Part shown: positions 46,030-57,045 of the stretch, piece by piece
How the letters are laid out: each line of letters starts with the position of its first letter
How positions within the stretch are numbered: position 1 is the stretch's first letter
NCBI RefSeq assembly: GCF_001625195.1
Contig: NC_054391.1
Location: 1,612,001 to 1,676,000, forward strand
Direction: 5' to 3'
DNA length: 64,000 bases
DNA from: Drechmeria coniospora
Taxonomy: Eukaryota > Ascomycota > Sordariomycetes > Hypocreales > Ophiocordycipitaceae
Position numbers and translations under genes: made by a program
The notes under the pieces: model-generated
Databases searched by the model: none
What the model saw: the letters and a program-made list of their open reading frames with translations, nothing else
Told to the model about the DNA's origin: nothing

Positions 46030-48235
46030 ATGGCTCCGAGAGTGATTGTCGTTGGCGGTGGCCGTACGTACCCTACCCTACCCCTGCTTCGTCTTCGTCT
46101 GCCGCGCCGCGAGCACCGTGACGCTCGCCTGCGTTACCTTCTGGCAACGCCGACGGAGAGATTGATCGGCGCCCGCAATGGTCGTGAAGTGGCTCGCGCC
46201 CCTCTCCAGAGTCCCGAGAGGCGATGCATCATTTGCCCGCGGAGCTCGGAATGCTGACTTGTTCCTTCGATGCAGTCTCGGGCTTGAGTGCTGCGCATAC
46301 CATCTACCTCGCCGGCGGCAACGTCGTCGTCCTCGACAAGCAGGGTGAGCTGGCCTCTTCCTCGATGAGCCCGAATCGGCGCCCCTAGCGCGCTGTCACA
46401 TGCTGACGGGACCCTGTCCAGGCTTCTTCGGTGGCAACTCCACCAAGGCCACCTCAGGCATCAACGGTGCCCTGACCAGGACGCAGGTCGAGCACGGCAT
46501 CCCCGACAGCGTCAAGCAGTTCTACGATGATACCCTAAAGTCGGCCCGCGACAAGGCCCGCCCCGACCTCATCAAGGTCCTCACCTACAAGTCCGCCGCC
46601 GCCGTCGAGTGGCTGCAGGACGAGTTCAACCTCGACCTCACCCTCGTCTCGCGGTTGGGGTAAGCATCGCATGCCCCCGTCGTCGGCAGGCCCTTGCTGA
46701 TCCCCCCCCTCCCTCGCAGCGGCCACTCGCAGCCCCGGACGCACCGCGGCCACGACGCCAAGTTCCCCGGCATGGCCATCACCTACGCCCTCATGCAGCG
46801 TCTTGAGGAGCTGGCCGAGGCCGAGCCCGGCCGCGTCGAGATCATCAAGAAGGCGCGCGTCACGAGCCTCAACAAGCAGGGCAACCACGTCACCGGCGTC
46901 ACCTTCGAGTACGACGGCGAGTCCCGGTCGCTCGACGGCCCCGTCGTCCTCGCCACCGGCGGCTACGCCGCCGACTTTGGCGAGGGCTCCCTCCTGAAGC
47001 AGCACCGCCCCGACACCTTCGGCCTCGCCACGACCAACGGCACCCACGCCACCGGCGACGGCCAGAAGATGGTCATGGCCATCGGCGGCAACGGCATCGA
47101 CATGGACAAGGTCCAGGTCCACCCCACCGGCCTCGTCGACCCCAAGGACCCCGGCTCCAAGTGGAAGTTCCTCGCCGCCGAGGCCCTCCGTGGCGAGGGC
47201 GGCCTGCTGCTCAACGCCGACGGCGACCGCTTCTGCGACGAGCTCGGCCACCGCGACTACGTCTCGGGCATGATGTGGAAGGAGAAGGAGAAGAGCAAGT
47301 TCCCCATCCGCCTCGTCCTCAACTCCAAGGCCTCCAAGGTTCTCGACTTCCACACGCGCCACTACTCTGGCCGTGGCCTCATGAAGAAGATGACGGGTAA
47401 GGAGCTGGCCAGGGAGATCGGCTGCACCCCCGAGCACCTCCAGAAGACCTTCACCACCTACAACGCCATCGCCGACGGCAAGCAAAAGGACCCCTGGGGC
47501 AAGAAGTTCTTCCACAACATGCCCCTCGACGTCGACGACGACTTCCACGTCTCCGTCATGGAGCCCGTCCTGCACTTCACCATGGGCGGCATCGAGATCA
47601 ACGACAAGGCCCAGGTGCTGAACCAGGACCAGCAGCCCTTCGACGGCCTCTTCGCCTGCGGCGAGCTGGCCGGCGGCGTCCACGGCGCCAACCGTCTCGG
47701 CGGCTCCTCGCTGCTCGGCTGCGTCGTCTACGGCCGCGTCGCCGGCGACACGGCCAGCAACTACCTCTTCCAGCGCGCCCTCCAGGGCACCGGCGCGTCG
47801 GCCGCCGAGCGTCTCGGCCAGATATCGCTCCACCTCGATCCCGCCGCGCCCAACCGCGTCACCGTCGAGTGGGCCAACGGTGGCCAGGCCGCCCAGCTCT
47901 CGACGCCGACCGCGACGCCCGCCGCGCCCGCCGCCCAGGCCGCCAAGGCCGCCGGCACCAAGGCCTTCCAGATCCCCGACAAGGAGTTCACCATGGAGGA
48001 GGTCGCCAAGCACAACCAGAAGGGCGACCTCTGGGTCGTCGTCAAGGGCGTCGTCATGGACCTCACCAACTGGCTCGAGGAGCACCCCGGCGGCCCCAAC
48101 GCCATCATGAACTTCATGGGCCGCGACGCGACCGAGGAGTTTGAGATGCTGCACGACGACGAGGTTATCCCCAAGTACGCCCCGGATCAGGTCATCGGCC
48201 GCGTCAAGGGCCAGAAGGTCACCCTCGAGCTGTAG
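46030..48235 (+). CDS. fumarate reductase (OSM1/FRD type) with C-terminal cytochrome b5 domain
   Basis: Predicted 618 residues in four exons: 46030-46063, 46276-46344, 46422-46659 and 46720-48235. The N-terminus is the FAD-binding Rossmann motif VIVVGGGLSGLSAA, with no obvious targeting peptide, suggesting a soluble enzyme. Flavoprotein signatures of fumarate reductase/succinate dehydrogenase follow: GFFGGNSTKATSGING, VQVHPTGLVDP, HYSGRGLMKKMTG and GELAGGVHGANRLGGSS. After an Ala/Pro linker (about residues 480-515) comes a cytochrome b5 domain with heme ligands H569 in EEHPGG and H592 in EMLHDDE. Such proteins reduce fumarate to succinate, helping reoxidise FADH2/NADH under low oxygen. All introns are GT-AG, and splicing at the first is needed to complete the Gly-rich motif. 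The use of a b5 domain as the electron entry point is inferred from the family. Confidence 0.93.
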
Positions 48236-49414
48236 AGACGGCTCGCGAGCAGGGCTGGCCCCTCCCCCTCGCCGCCCCGACCTCTCCCACGCCCGACCTA
48301 GGATGATGGCATCATCTGTCATGTGCCACGATGGCCGTGGTACCGTTCACATGTACGCCGCAAAAAAAATCCGGACTTGCCATGCGCTGCGAACGCGTTT
48401 GCGCGCGGCCGGAGGGCGGGACAGCAGCTCAGCTGAAACCGCGTATCCCCCCCCCCCCCCCCCCTCTGGCTTGGACTTTTTCACCTCGCTAGGCGCGAGC
48501 GCTTCCTGGCGGCAGGGTGCTGGCGTGTCGGGGACTCGTCGGAACCGCCACGGACACGTTGGCGAACTATTTCACGTGAATCTTTGTATTGATAGCTGCC
48601 ATGCAACAATGTGTATTTGCGACAAGGGCAACGTGGCGAGTGAGGCGTGAGGTGTGTGACTCCATGGCCGCCGACGTGACGTGCGAGATTCGTTGACGTG
48701 CCGAGGCCCATGCCCGGAATGCACCCCTTTGTGAAGTCATGCATACGCACACGTCGTGTCCAGTAGCGATCGACGCAATATGCCGCAAGTATGCTGGGCT
48801 GACGAGCTCGTGGTCACGCACATGTGCACGTACCAACGGCGTGTGCGTCGCCCGGCAAAATAGTTCTTACGGCCGGCTTGGTCATTTTCATTTCTCGCTT
48901 CGCTTCCCGTGTCACATGTGACGCCCACCTCACCGCCGCCGTCCTCGATCAACATTTTCTTGCATCCCTTCTGCCAACAGTCGCAGCTTTTCCTAGATCC
49001 TTTCCATCGCATGGCTAAGCGTCAAAGAGCGGTTGCGAACTCGGCGTAGGTGTGACGGACGAAGCCTCGGACGAGGTCTTCGACGCCGAAAATCCTACGC
49101 GATGCCTCGCCAGTTTTGCGTGCCGTCACTGGCCCCATCGGAGGCGATAATATCCTGCTGGGTCTGGGTTTCTGGGTCCCCCAACTAGCGGTTGCACGGC
49201 AGATGGGTACACGTCCACACGTACGGAGACGCAATGATTTCGTCGCATTACTCGTACGGCCCGTCGACCCCCTGCACACATCTCGATACCTCGTTTTTCA
49301 GCCCGCCGTCGCCCAAAACCAGAGTCTAGGCGAGGAAGCCGCACGCCCACTGCACCGTACAGTTGCTTGCACGGAGACGATGCAGTCACAACCCCGTCGG
49401 TGAGAGGGAAGCGG
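48236..49414. promoter_or_regulatory. intergenic, upstream of MFS gene
   Basis: Spacer between co-directional genes, with a run of 18 C at 48447-48464. No coding sequence is convincing, but the N-terminus of the transporter is uncertain, so an extra 5' exon near 49370-49400 cannot be excluded. Confidence 0.4.
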
Positions 49415-51059
49415 ATGTGGGTGAAGAGATTGATGCCATCGACCGTGTGCGCGCGGGTCGGTGCCTACTTCCATGTAGACTACCGGCCCGGGGAGCGCAG
49501 CCTCGTACGCAAGCTTGACTTTTTCATCCTGTCCTTCTGTTGCCTGAGCTACTTCCTGAACTACGTACGTGGGCGGCATAGTGAATACCGCGCAGCCCGA
49601 CCAAGCCTCAAGGAGTGGACGGCCCCTTGTCGGAACATGACCAGCTGACGAGCCTGCAGCTTGATCGCTCCAACCTCGCCAACGCCTACGTGTCAGGCAT
49701 GCGCGAGGAGCTCGGCTTCGTCGGCAACCAGCTGAACGTCATCAACACTTGCTTCACCGTCGGGTTCGTTGGTCCCGGCCGTTTCGCCGCTGCCTCATCC
49801 TAGGCCCTCGGCTGACCGCGCGTCGTTCGCAGCTACGTTCTGGGCCAGGTCCCCTCCAACTTGTCGCTGCACTATGTCAAGCCACGCATCTGGTTTCCCG
49901 CCATGATGCTTCTCTGGGGCGGCCTGACGATGGTGACGGGCTCGGTCCGCAACCCCCAGTCCATAATGGCCATCCGCTTCTTCCAGGGCCTCGCAGAGGC
50001 CTCGACCTTTGTCGGCACCCACTACATCCTGGGCGCATGGTATACCGAGGGCGAGCTGGGCAAGCGCAGCGGCCTTTTCACCTCCTCGGGCCTCGCCGGC
50101 ACAATGTTTGGCGGCTTCCTGCAGTCGGCCATCTATCGGACCATGGACGGCAGGCATGGGCTCGCCGGCTGGCGCTGGCTCTTCGTCATCGACGGTCTCC
50201 TGACCATCCCTGTCGCCCTCTACGGCCTCCTTCTCTTTCCCGACACGCCGCATACGACCACGGCTTTTTATCTCTCGGACTGCGAGAAGCAGCTCGCGAT
50301 GGCACGGATCCCTCCTGCCGCCGAGAAGCGTTCACCTCTGTCGCTGTCCTTCCTCCGAAAGGTCCTGACGTCCTGGTACTGGTGGGGGTTCGTCGGACTC
50401 TGGGTCATCGCCGGCGAGACCGAGTCGTTCAGCTCCAACTCTCTGCTGGCGCTGTACATGCAGAGCCATCCGACCAACCGGTACGGCGTTGAGCAGAAGA
50501 ACAACTACCCGGCGGGCGTGGCCGCCGCCGGCATCCTCTCGACCCTCTTCTGGGCGGCGCTGACCGACTTTCTTGGCGGCAAGCGATATCTCGTCGGCTA
50601 TTTCATCGGCATAACGGGCATCGCTACATCCGTCATGATCCTCGTCGCGTCCAGGGATCCCGCAGGCTCCTTGTCGACGTCGGTTACCTTTGGCGCCTAC
50701 TACTGGGCCGGCACCGTGTATGCCTGCCAGGCGACATTTTTCGCCTGGTGCAATGACGCCATGCGCTACGAGGAGGATGTCTTTCGCGCCGTCGTCCTAG
50801 CGGGCATGAACCTCGGCAGCAACGCCGTCAATTCCTGGTGGAGTATCGTCTTCTACGGTGCACAGATGGCGCCGTGGTTCACCGTGAGTCAGCAGTCGCC
50901 CGTTTGTGTGCTCGCCCTTTGGTACATGGTCTGACCTGGATGCAGCGCGGCATGTGGGCCATGATTGCCAGCTCCATCGCCCTAGTCATCTGGAGCGCGG
51001 CGCTGTCTTACGTAGTGCGCAGGAGTAGAGCGAAGAGGGCGAAAGTGGGTGAGAGGTGA
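49415..51059 (+). CDS. MFS transporter, anion:cation symporter family (Seo1/Liz1/Fen2-like)
   Basis: About 472 residues in four exons: 49415-49564, 49660-49763, 49833-50883 and 50946-51059. It is a multi-span plasma-membrane or vacuolar transporter of the allantoate/pantothenate permease-like family. Family marks are LVRKLDFFILSFCCLSYFLN at helix 1, the join NYLDRSNLANAYVSGMREEL, GNQLNVINTCFTVGYVLGQV, FFQGLAEASTFVGTHYILGA, LGKRSGLFTSSGLAGTMFGG and a C-terminal helix after the last intron ending in a basic Arg/Lys tail. All introns are GT-AG. The substrate cannot be read from sequence; vitamins, dipeptides or ureides are typical. The start ATG is the first in frame, but the N-terminus (about 47 residues before helix 1) is not conserved and could instead come from an upstream exon. 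The glutamine-amidotransferase gene follows 518 bp downstream. Confidence 0.85.
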
Positions 51060-51576
51060 GAGGCGAGAGTAATGGTAACAGGTCTGTTCCGAATCCAAGT
51101 TTAGCATCATAGGATGACTTTCATGGCCGCGCGATTGATTTGTCTGGTACGGTATCAAGGCTGCACCTGATGCGGGGTAGATATATATGCCAAATTTCAC
51201 CATCGGTTTCGAGTACAGGTGCATTGATTCATATTGCAGAAATGAGAGCACAGCGCATTCAATTGACACTGATGCTGTGTCGAGGAACCCTCCGGTCTTG
51301 GTCCGGCAGCTACCCCGTCGCCGAGTTCGGCCCGGCTTCTTGGTAATCGTAGACTCGGCTCCGCAGGCCGCGGACCGAGCCTACACCCTGGCGGTCCCCA
51401 ATCAGGACAGGATTAAATAATCGTCACCTACGGGGCTCAGGCGCATTTTTGCCTCGGCCTCAGGACAAGCCCACAACGGACAACCTGCACGCTCGTTCGT
51501 GATTCAGCCGCCCTCCCCGACCAGCCCGCAAATTGGCCACGAACCGTCATCAGTTTGGAGTATTCGCTGCGACGCG
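51060..51576. promoter_or_regulatory. spacer between MFS and amidotransferase-like genes
   Basis: Just over 500 bp, no repeat cluster, no ORF of interest. It presumably holds the promoter of the next gene. Confidence 0.4.
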
Positions 51577-52466
51577 ATGAGTCAACCCTTTCGCCTTGCC
51601 GTGCTGGAATGTGACACGCCAGTACCGGCCGTCGAACAGGACCGAGGAACTTACGGTGAAGTCTTTCGGCAGCTGCTCGCCAAGGGCCTCGTCGATGTCG
51701 GCCAAGAATGGAGAGAGGGCGCGCAGCTTTCGCTGAGCAAATGGGACGTTGTCACCGCGCAGGAGTTTCCTGATGCGGACGAAGTTGATGGCATCTTGCT
51801 CTCTGGTAGCAGTACGCCGTCTTCACCTTCCTCCCTCGCTGCTCAATGTAGCTGATCCCGTCACGGCAGAACACTGCGCGTTTGGGGACAATGCATGGAT
51901 CCGAGGCCTAGTAGAGTTCGTTCGCGTCTTTCTCGAGACGGCGAAGAAGCCCGTCGTCGGTATCTGCTTTGGCCACCAGATCATCGGCCGTGCTCTTGGC
52001 GCCCGCGTCGCAAAGAGCCCCGGGGGTTGGGAAATATCCGTCGACCACATGGAGATGAGCGACGAGGGACGGCGCCTTCTCGGCGTTGCCAGCCTGGTGA
52101 GCCCCCTGCTTCGCTTCGCATCTGGAGCGGACGGCAACTGGCAACGGCGTGCTGACGAGACGGACGCAGAACCTGCACCAGATGCACCGCGATGCCGTAC
52201 TTGACGTCCCTGCTGGGCTAGTCAACCTCGGCAGCAGTCCGCGATGTGCCATCCAGGGGCTTTATGAGCCCGCTCGCATCCTCACCTTTCAGGCGCACCC
52301 CGAGTTTGATCTCTTCATCATGAAATCGATCTTGAAGGCGAGGCACGATCAGGGCGTTTTTGACGACGCCATGTTTGCCGACGGCACGGCGCGCGCCGAA
52401 GGGCATCACGACGGTGTCCTGGTGGCCACCAAGATTTTGGAGTTTCTCTTGGCCTCGCGCGCATGA
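51577..52466 (+). CDS. class-I glutamine amidotransferase-like protein
   Basis: A 252-residue protein in three exons: 51577-51811, 51870-52096 and 52170-52466. It matches the stand-alone GATase1-like proteins (relatives of the GMP synthase amidotransferase domain, yeast YLR126C type). The nucleophile elbow GICFGHQ places the catalytic cysteine at C111, and AHPEF provides H197 and E199 of the triad. The first splice uses the donor GTACGC after AGCA, because only that join restores the conserved LLSGSKHCAF. The other joins give GVASL-NLHQMHRD. Such proteins may hydrolyse gamma-glutamyl compounds or transfer amide nitrogen; the real substrate is unknown. It lies between an MFS transporter and a Zn2Cys6 regulator, which could mean a shared metabolic task but may be chance. 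Confidence 0.86.
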
Positions 52467-52935
52467 ATCTGCATGAGTTTGCGGCGGTGCCAGTGATCGG
52501 TAACGTCTGCACTACTGCAGTCGGCTCCTGCAATGGCAAACGGCGTTTCCTGCATGCCTCTTTCTTCCAAATGCTGTTTAAATATTGTCCGCTCGGTAGT
52601 CCATCCATTTGGGCACCGTGCAGGCAAGCATCGTCGAGACACCCACCGCTCTCTCATGGAGTTCTACGGCCTAGGGAATAGCCTCGTGGTCACCTCTTCT
52701 GTTCCGTCACGCCACAGCGGGCAGCCGCATGCGTATCAATGACCGAGAGCGAAGCGCATAGGTTCACCGTATTAATAACATTATGTGCATGGCTACTTAT
52801 ATAGATCATGGACGTGTTGCTGAGGCCAAGTATCGGGACCGACGTCAGGCGACGGTGCTCGCGAAATGGCCTCCGGTCCGGGTCCGGCGCATCATCCGAG
52901 CGTCACGGCGCTCTCCCCGGCATGGCGTCATTCTT
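52467..52935. other. convergent spacer
   Basis: 3' ends of the amidotransferase-like gene and the Zn2Cys6 gene. No ORF or repeat of note. Confidence 0.5.
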
Positions 52936-54757
52936 TTACGCCAAGGATATCCAGATCTGGTGGTCTTGCATCGCCTGGTGCAGCGTCCACGGGCTCACCT
53001 GCTCGAGTGGCTGTCTCCAAACGTTCTCGAGTAGCGCCAGCGTCTCCCTGATGTTCCCGAGCCCGATCGAGTCAATCATCGTCTGGATGCGACCTTTCAC
53101 GACGTCCCGGACGGCGGGGTCCGCCGTGCAGCAGCCGACGACCGCCAGCGGCCAGCACAGGCTCGTGTTGACCCTGGCCGTGGCCGGAATCTGGCTCAGG
53201 GCGGCGACGACCTCGGCTATGGCACCCTCCATGAGGGTCCGATGGGAGCTGTTGGCGCCCGCCTGGTGGGGCGTGCCCAAGATGCTCCAGAGGTATAGGA
53301 GGGCGCCCTGCTTGAAGACGAGGCCGGCGAGCTGGCTGTGCGTGGCCGCCATGGGGGACGGGAAGAAGGCGAGGATCTGCGACTGGAGGAAGCCAAAGGT
53401 CATGATGTCGTCGGCGGAGGGAAAGTTGGTCTGATCCGCCGCGTTGGCCGTCATCCGCTGGCCGAGGTGGAAGACTTGGGGTATAAGTATCAGGAGCTCG
53501 AGCCAGCAGCCGCAGAGCTGACCCATGTAGTGGCCGTCGACGAGGGCCCTGGCCGACGCCTCGATGTTCGGGCTCGGCAGCGACGATTGATTGCTTCGCG
53601 GATCGATGGAGAGCATGCTCGACGCGGCCGTGTGCATGTAGTACTCGACCAGGAAGCCGGCGAGGTCGTCGGACAGGTCGGACCTGTGCCTGCTCAGCAA
53701 GGTCGTCAGCAGCGACCTCGACGCCGCGAGATGGTCAAAGATGGTTCCGCATATGTCCCCTCGGGCGACCTAGAACAGTCAGTCAGACGATGCGACCGGT
53801 TGGCGCGGGAGAGGGGGGATTGGGTTGGCGGGGACAGACCTCGGTGAGGCAGAGAATCAGACTGCCGACCGTCAGCGTCAGGGTGTTGTCGTCCTTTCCC
53901 GACACGTGCTCCCCGACGACGCTGCGAAACATGCCGAGTGAGTCGGTGTAGTATCGCTGCGCTATCTCGTTGCTTGGCCCCGGCTCCTTCGAGGCCTGAC
54001 GGTGGGCCGCGCTCTGGGCGAGGATGAGCTGCAAGACGAGAGGGCTGGAGAAGGCCAAGGGTATGAGCTTGGCGACGAAGGGGTTGACGTCGGTGGAACC
54101 GTTGCCCATGCTGTTGGCGGTCCGCGAGAGGTAGTAGCGAAGCAGGTCGTACGAGTGAGGGCTGTGGGATGGGAGCAGCGTCATGGGCGCGGCGATGGTA
54201 GGGTGCACCACGTCGTCCGGGAAGGCGCCCTGACGAACGAGGGTGAGCCGGTCGGCGCCGTCCACGGCATGGACGGGTAGTTGCCGCTGCTGGGTGCGGA
54301 GGGAGGAGGCGGTCGAATGCGACGAGGACGACGACGGAGGCCTGTCGGGATCCATGGACGCCTCCTCATCGTCGGCTTCCAGGTCCGGCCCGGCGCCGGT
54401 AGGGGAGTGATAAAGGATGGGAGAAGGCTCAGCCTCGCGGTGGCGCGAGCCGACAGGCGAGGAGTCCGGATGAGAATGGTCAACCTGCGGCGGCGGCGGC
54501 GGCGGCGGCTGGCTCTCGGAGCTCGTCGGCGGCGCGATACTCGAGCTCCTGTCGGACGACAGCTTCGTGTCCGCCGACGACCAGGGCTTCGTGCGCAGGT
54601 GCTGGCTGGTGGGCGACGTCTCGGCCGGCCAGCGACAGTCCAACTTGTTCCGCCGACATCCGCTGCAGATCGGCTTCTCCTCGCTGCACTTTTTCTTGCG
54701 GCGGCGGCAGGTGAAGCAGCCGGTTCTGCTCCGGATGATGGGCATGACCCGCATCAT
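52936..54757 (-). CDS. Zn2Cys6 transcription factor with fungal-specific regulatory domain
   Basis: A 583-residue regulator in two exons (54757-53840 and 53769-52936) joined by a 70-bp GT-AG intron in phase 0 (LCLTE to VARGDICGT). The binuclear zinc cluster lies at the N-terminus with C14, C17, C24, C31, C34 and C41 (C-x2-C-x6-C-x6-C-x2-C-x6-C) and a basic RRRKKK stretch. A disordered Ser/Pro-rich linker with a Pro7 run follows, then from about residue 200 a helical region (SYDLLRYYLSRTANSM, ETLALLENVW) typical of the Fungal_trans_2 family, to which it most likely belongs. The start is the first ATG in frame; an in-frame GTG upstream is not used. Target genes are unknown. The adjacent MFS/amidotransferase genes and the broken quinone oxidoreductase are candidates by proximity only. 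Confidence 0.88.
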
Positions 54758-55749
54758 CGATACCGAGACCGAGACCGAATGCGCTCGAGGCAATGCGCAA
54801 GGCACATGAGGGCGCGTGTGCACGGGTGCACGGTTGCGGGCTGCGGTGTGACGGTTTGCGCTGGAGTCGCCGTTTGGATGCAGCCGTCAGCCTCGTCGGG
54901 GGGACAAAAGATACGAAGCGGGGTCGATGTCGGGGTCGGGCCCTTGGCTGATCTCGGTCGCGCCTAGAGATGTGCAGGTACATGCACCGAGCAATTACTC
55001 GTACAGGCACACGCGCATTAAGCGTACACACGGCGTATCCGTACAAGCAGGTACAAGTGCGCGATTCGCAGGAAAATCGTCGAATCGCACGTCCGTGCTC
55101 ATGCAGAATCTCCCATCCACCCTCTCGCCATGCGACGACTGGGTACACGTGCAGGCGACTCGCGCAGGCAACCCGCACGCTGGGAGGCTGACTCGTGCGC
55201 CGGGTACGCGCAATTGGCCAACCGGAGGCTGCAGGCGGCCCTATGCCCCGCGCGGAGATGGGTCTCGCGGCGTCAAATCGGATCATGTCGTTCAAGATTG
55301 ACCTGCCATGTTGGACATTAAAGTGCAGGGCCTTCTCGGCGGGCAGGAAGCACGTCATTGGCGTTCATTTCGAGGCCAGCTTCCAAAACGAACGAGCCAA
55401 GTCAGCCGTTGGATTGGGTGGTAAAAGTTGAACCCCGCGGCCGGAACTTCTGCCACAGGCTCGAGCAGCTTGTATGTTCCAGAGTGTCCAAGTGTGCTCT
55501 CGGCAAAAAGGCACGTCCATTGTTCTCCCGCGTAGCCGCCCTCGAGGGCAGCCTGGGCGGATTGCGATTCGGAATTCTCTGCCACGATGCATCCTTGGCT
55601 GCGGCTTGGTCGCTCGCGTCTCATCTCCGCCTAGGTGTTCCCGCACCGGTTCGTGGTGGTGACTGAGATGGCATGACGTAGTCGGTGAAACGTCGAGCAC
55701 CGTCGTGACTCAGTGCCCTCGGGCATTTCCACCCCGACGGCCTATTCAT
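54758..55749. promoter_or_regulatory. upstream region of the Zn2Cys6 gene
   Basis: About 1 kb, with a small GTAC/TACAAG-rich patch at 54970-55060. The remainder up to the pseudogene shows no coding sequence that I can support. Confidence 0.4.
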
Positions 55750-57045
55750 CCCGTCATTCGGACCGTCCCATTTTCCCTTGATCATGGATCGATAGTCCAC
55801 GCAGGGAACAAGGGCTTTTCCAGTAGGAGGACGGACGCACGACGCCGAACCAGCGACCGGATCCAACGTCTCCTGGGCTCGGCACCGCACTTGAACTCGG
55901 CGAGCAATACCTTCCCGCATTCGGTCAAGAGGCGCACGATGCGTATCCGTCGTACAAGGCATCGGGTTCACACCATCGGGCTCATTGCCCTGGATTGACC
56001 GCAGGAGGTTGCGAACAAGAACGGGTGTCTCCGAGAGGATGGCGGCCGCCGACTTGGAAGTGGGCACCTGGCGGCATTGCCGGCGGACCAGACGTTGGGG
56101 ACGTCTGCCATGGCGCGTCGTGCTGTCTTCAACATCGACGCACACTGCCTTGTCGGCGAGGGGGCTACCTCTGAAAAAGGGGCGAGGGCCCATCCAGGGC
56201 AAGATATGCAAGAGGTCAAATCGGCGCTCGACCCGCTGTCCGTCAGGACGAGCAATGGTGACCGTGCTGCCGTTGATGGTGACAAGTTCATGCTGGAATG
56301 GTTTGCCGTTCCCGGCATGGCTCTTCGACCTTGGTTGGCATTGTCCTTGGGCGCACCAAACGTGGCGGGAAGACCCGTGGCGAAACCGACCTGGATCTCG
56401 GCGCCTTGGGCCTCGGAACGGCTCGTTCGCATCCAATGGTTCGGGGCGAGGACATCATCATCTGGGGCGCGACCCTTTCGAAGCCGATGGACGGTGCGGA
56501 AGACCTTGCCGCAGTGGTCGTAGCCGTACATTGACGAGACGGGGGGGTCGTCGTCGGTGAGCGCCTCGGGTAAACCGTCAACCCTCCGTAACCGGCGTCA
56601 AGGCCCAGGGCGATGACAAGCTGGTCGTAGTTGAGCCTGTCGCCGTTGGCGAGGTCGGGGAGTTGCCGAGGGCAAAACTATCAGCCGAGTTGCCGTGCAG
56701 GCGGATGCTAGGGTCAATCAGGCTTGCGAGGGGATGGCGAAGGCGATCCTTCGATTTGAGACCACCGCCAACGAGGGTCCATTCAGGTTGCCAGTGATGC
56801 CACTCGGCCGGGTCGACGACGGCCACGTCATGGTAGGCAAGGTGCCGGTCCGCAGCAGCAGCTGGTAGCTGGTGGCGAGGCCGGCGCTGTCTGCACCCAA
56901 CCACGACGACTTTGCGGCTGCGGTGGTGCAGCGGTGATGCTGTCGATGCCGTGGCGAGCCTGCGGATCGATGACAAGGGTAAGGGCAGGTTCCGGTGGGT
57001 GCTCCAGGCGGCTCTCATGCTTGGAAGCAATCGGGTGACCGCCAT
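55750..57045 (-). pseudogene. sulfide:quinone oxidoreductase (HMT2/SQR-like) pseudogene
   Basis: Reading the minus strand, all main parts of a mitochondrial sulfide:quinone oxidoreductase can be followed, but only by switching frame many times. An ATG at 57045 opens an Arg/Ser-rich presequence-like start (MAVTRLLPSMRAAWSTH). Then come KVVVVG, in another frame DSAGLATSYQLLLRTG, then YHDVAVVDPAEWHHWQPEW with TLVGGGLKSKDRLRHPLASL, then MYGYDHCGKVFRTVHRLRKG, FATGLPATFGAPKDN, RPDGQRVERRFDLLHILP, KSAAAILSETPVLVRNLL and VDYRSMIKGKWDGPN. The segment that should carry the PAGVVKCAGAPQK-type region is missing. Indels, not just base changes, break the gene. The intact enzyme oxidises sulfide with FAD and passes electrons to ubiquinone. 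Decay is advanced but the order of domains is preserved. Confidence 0.8.

Noticed and set aside
46535..48322. 595-codon frame on the minus strand opposite the fumarate reductase gene
   Set aside because: Shadow caused by third-position GC bias; low-complexity Val/Glu/Gly/Leu translation.
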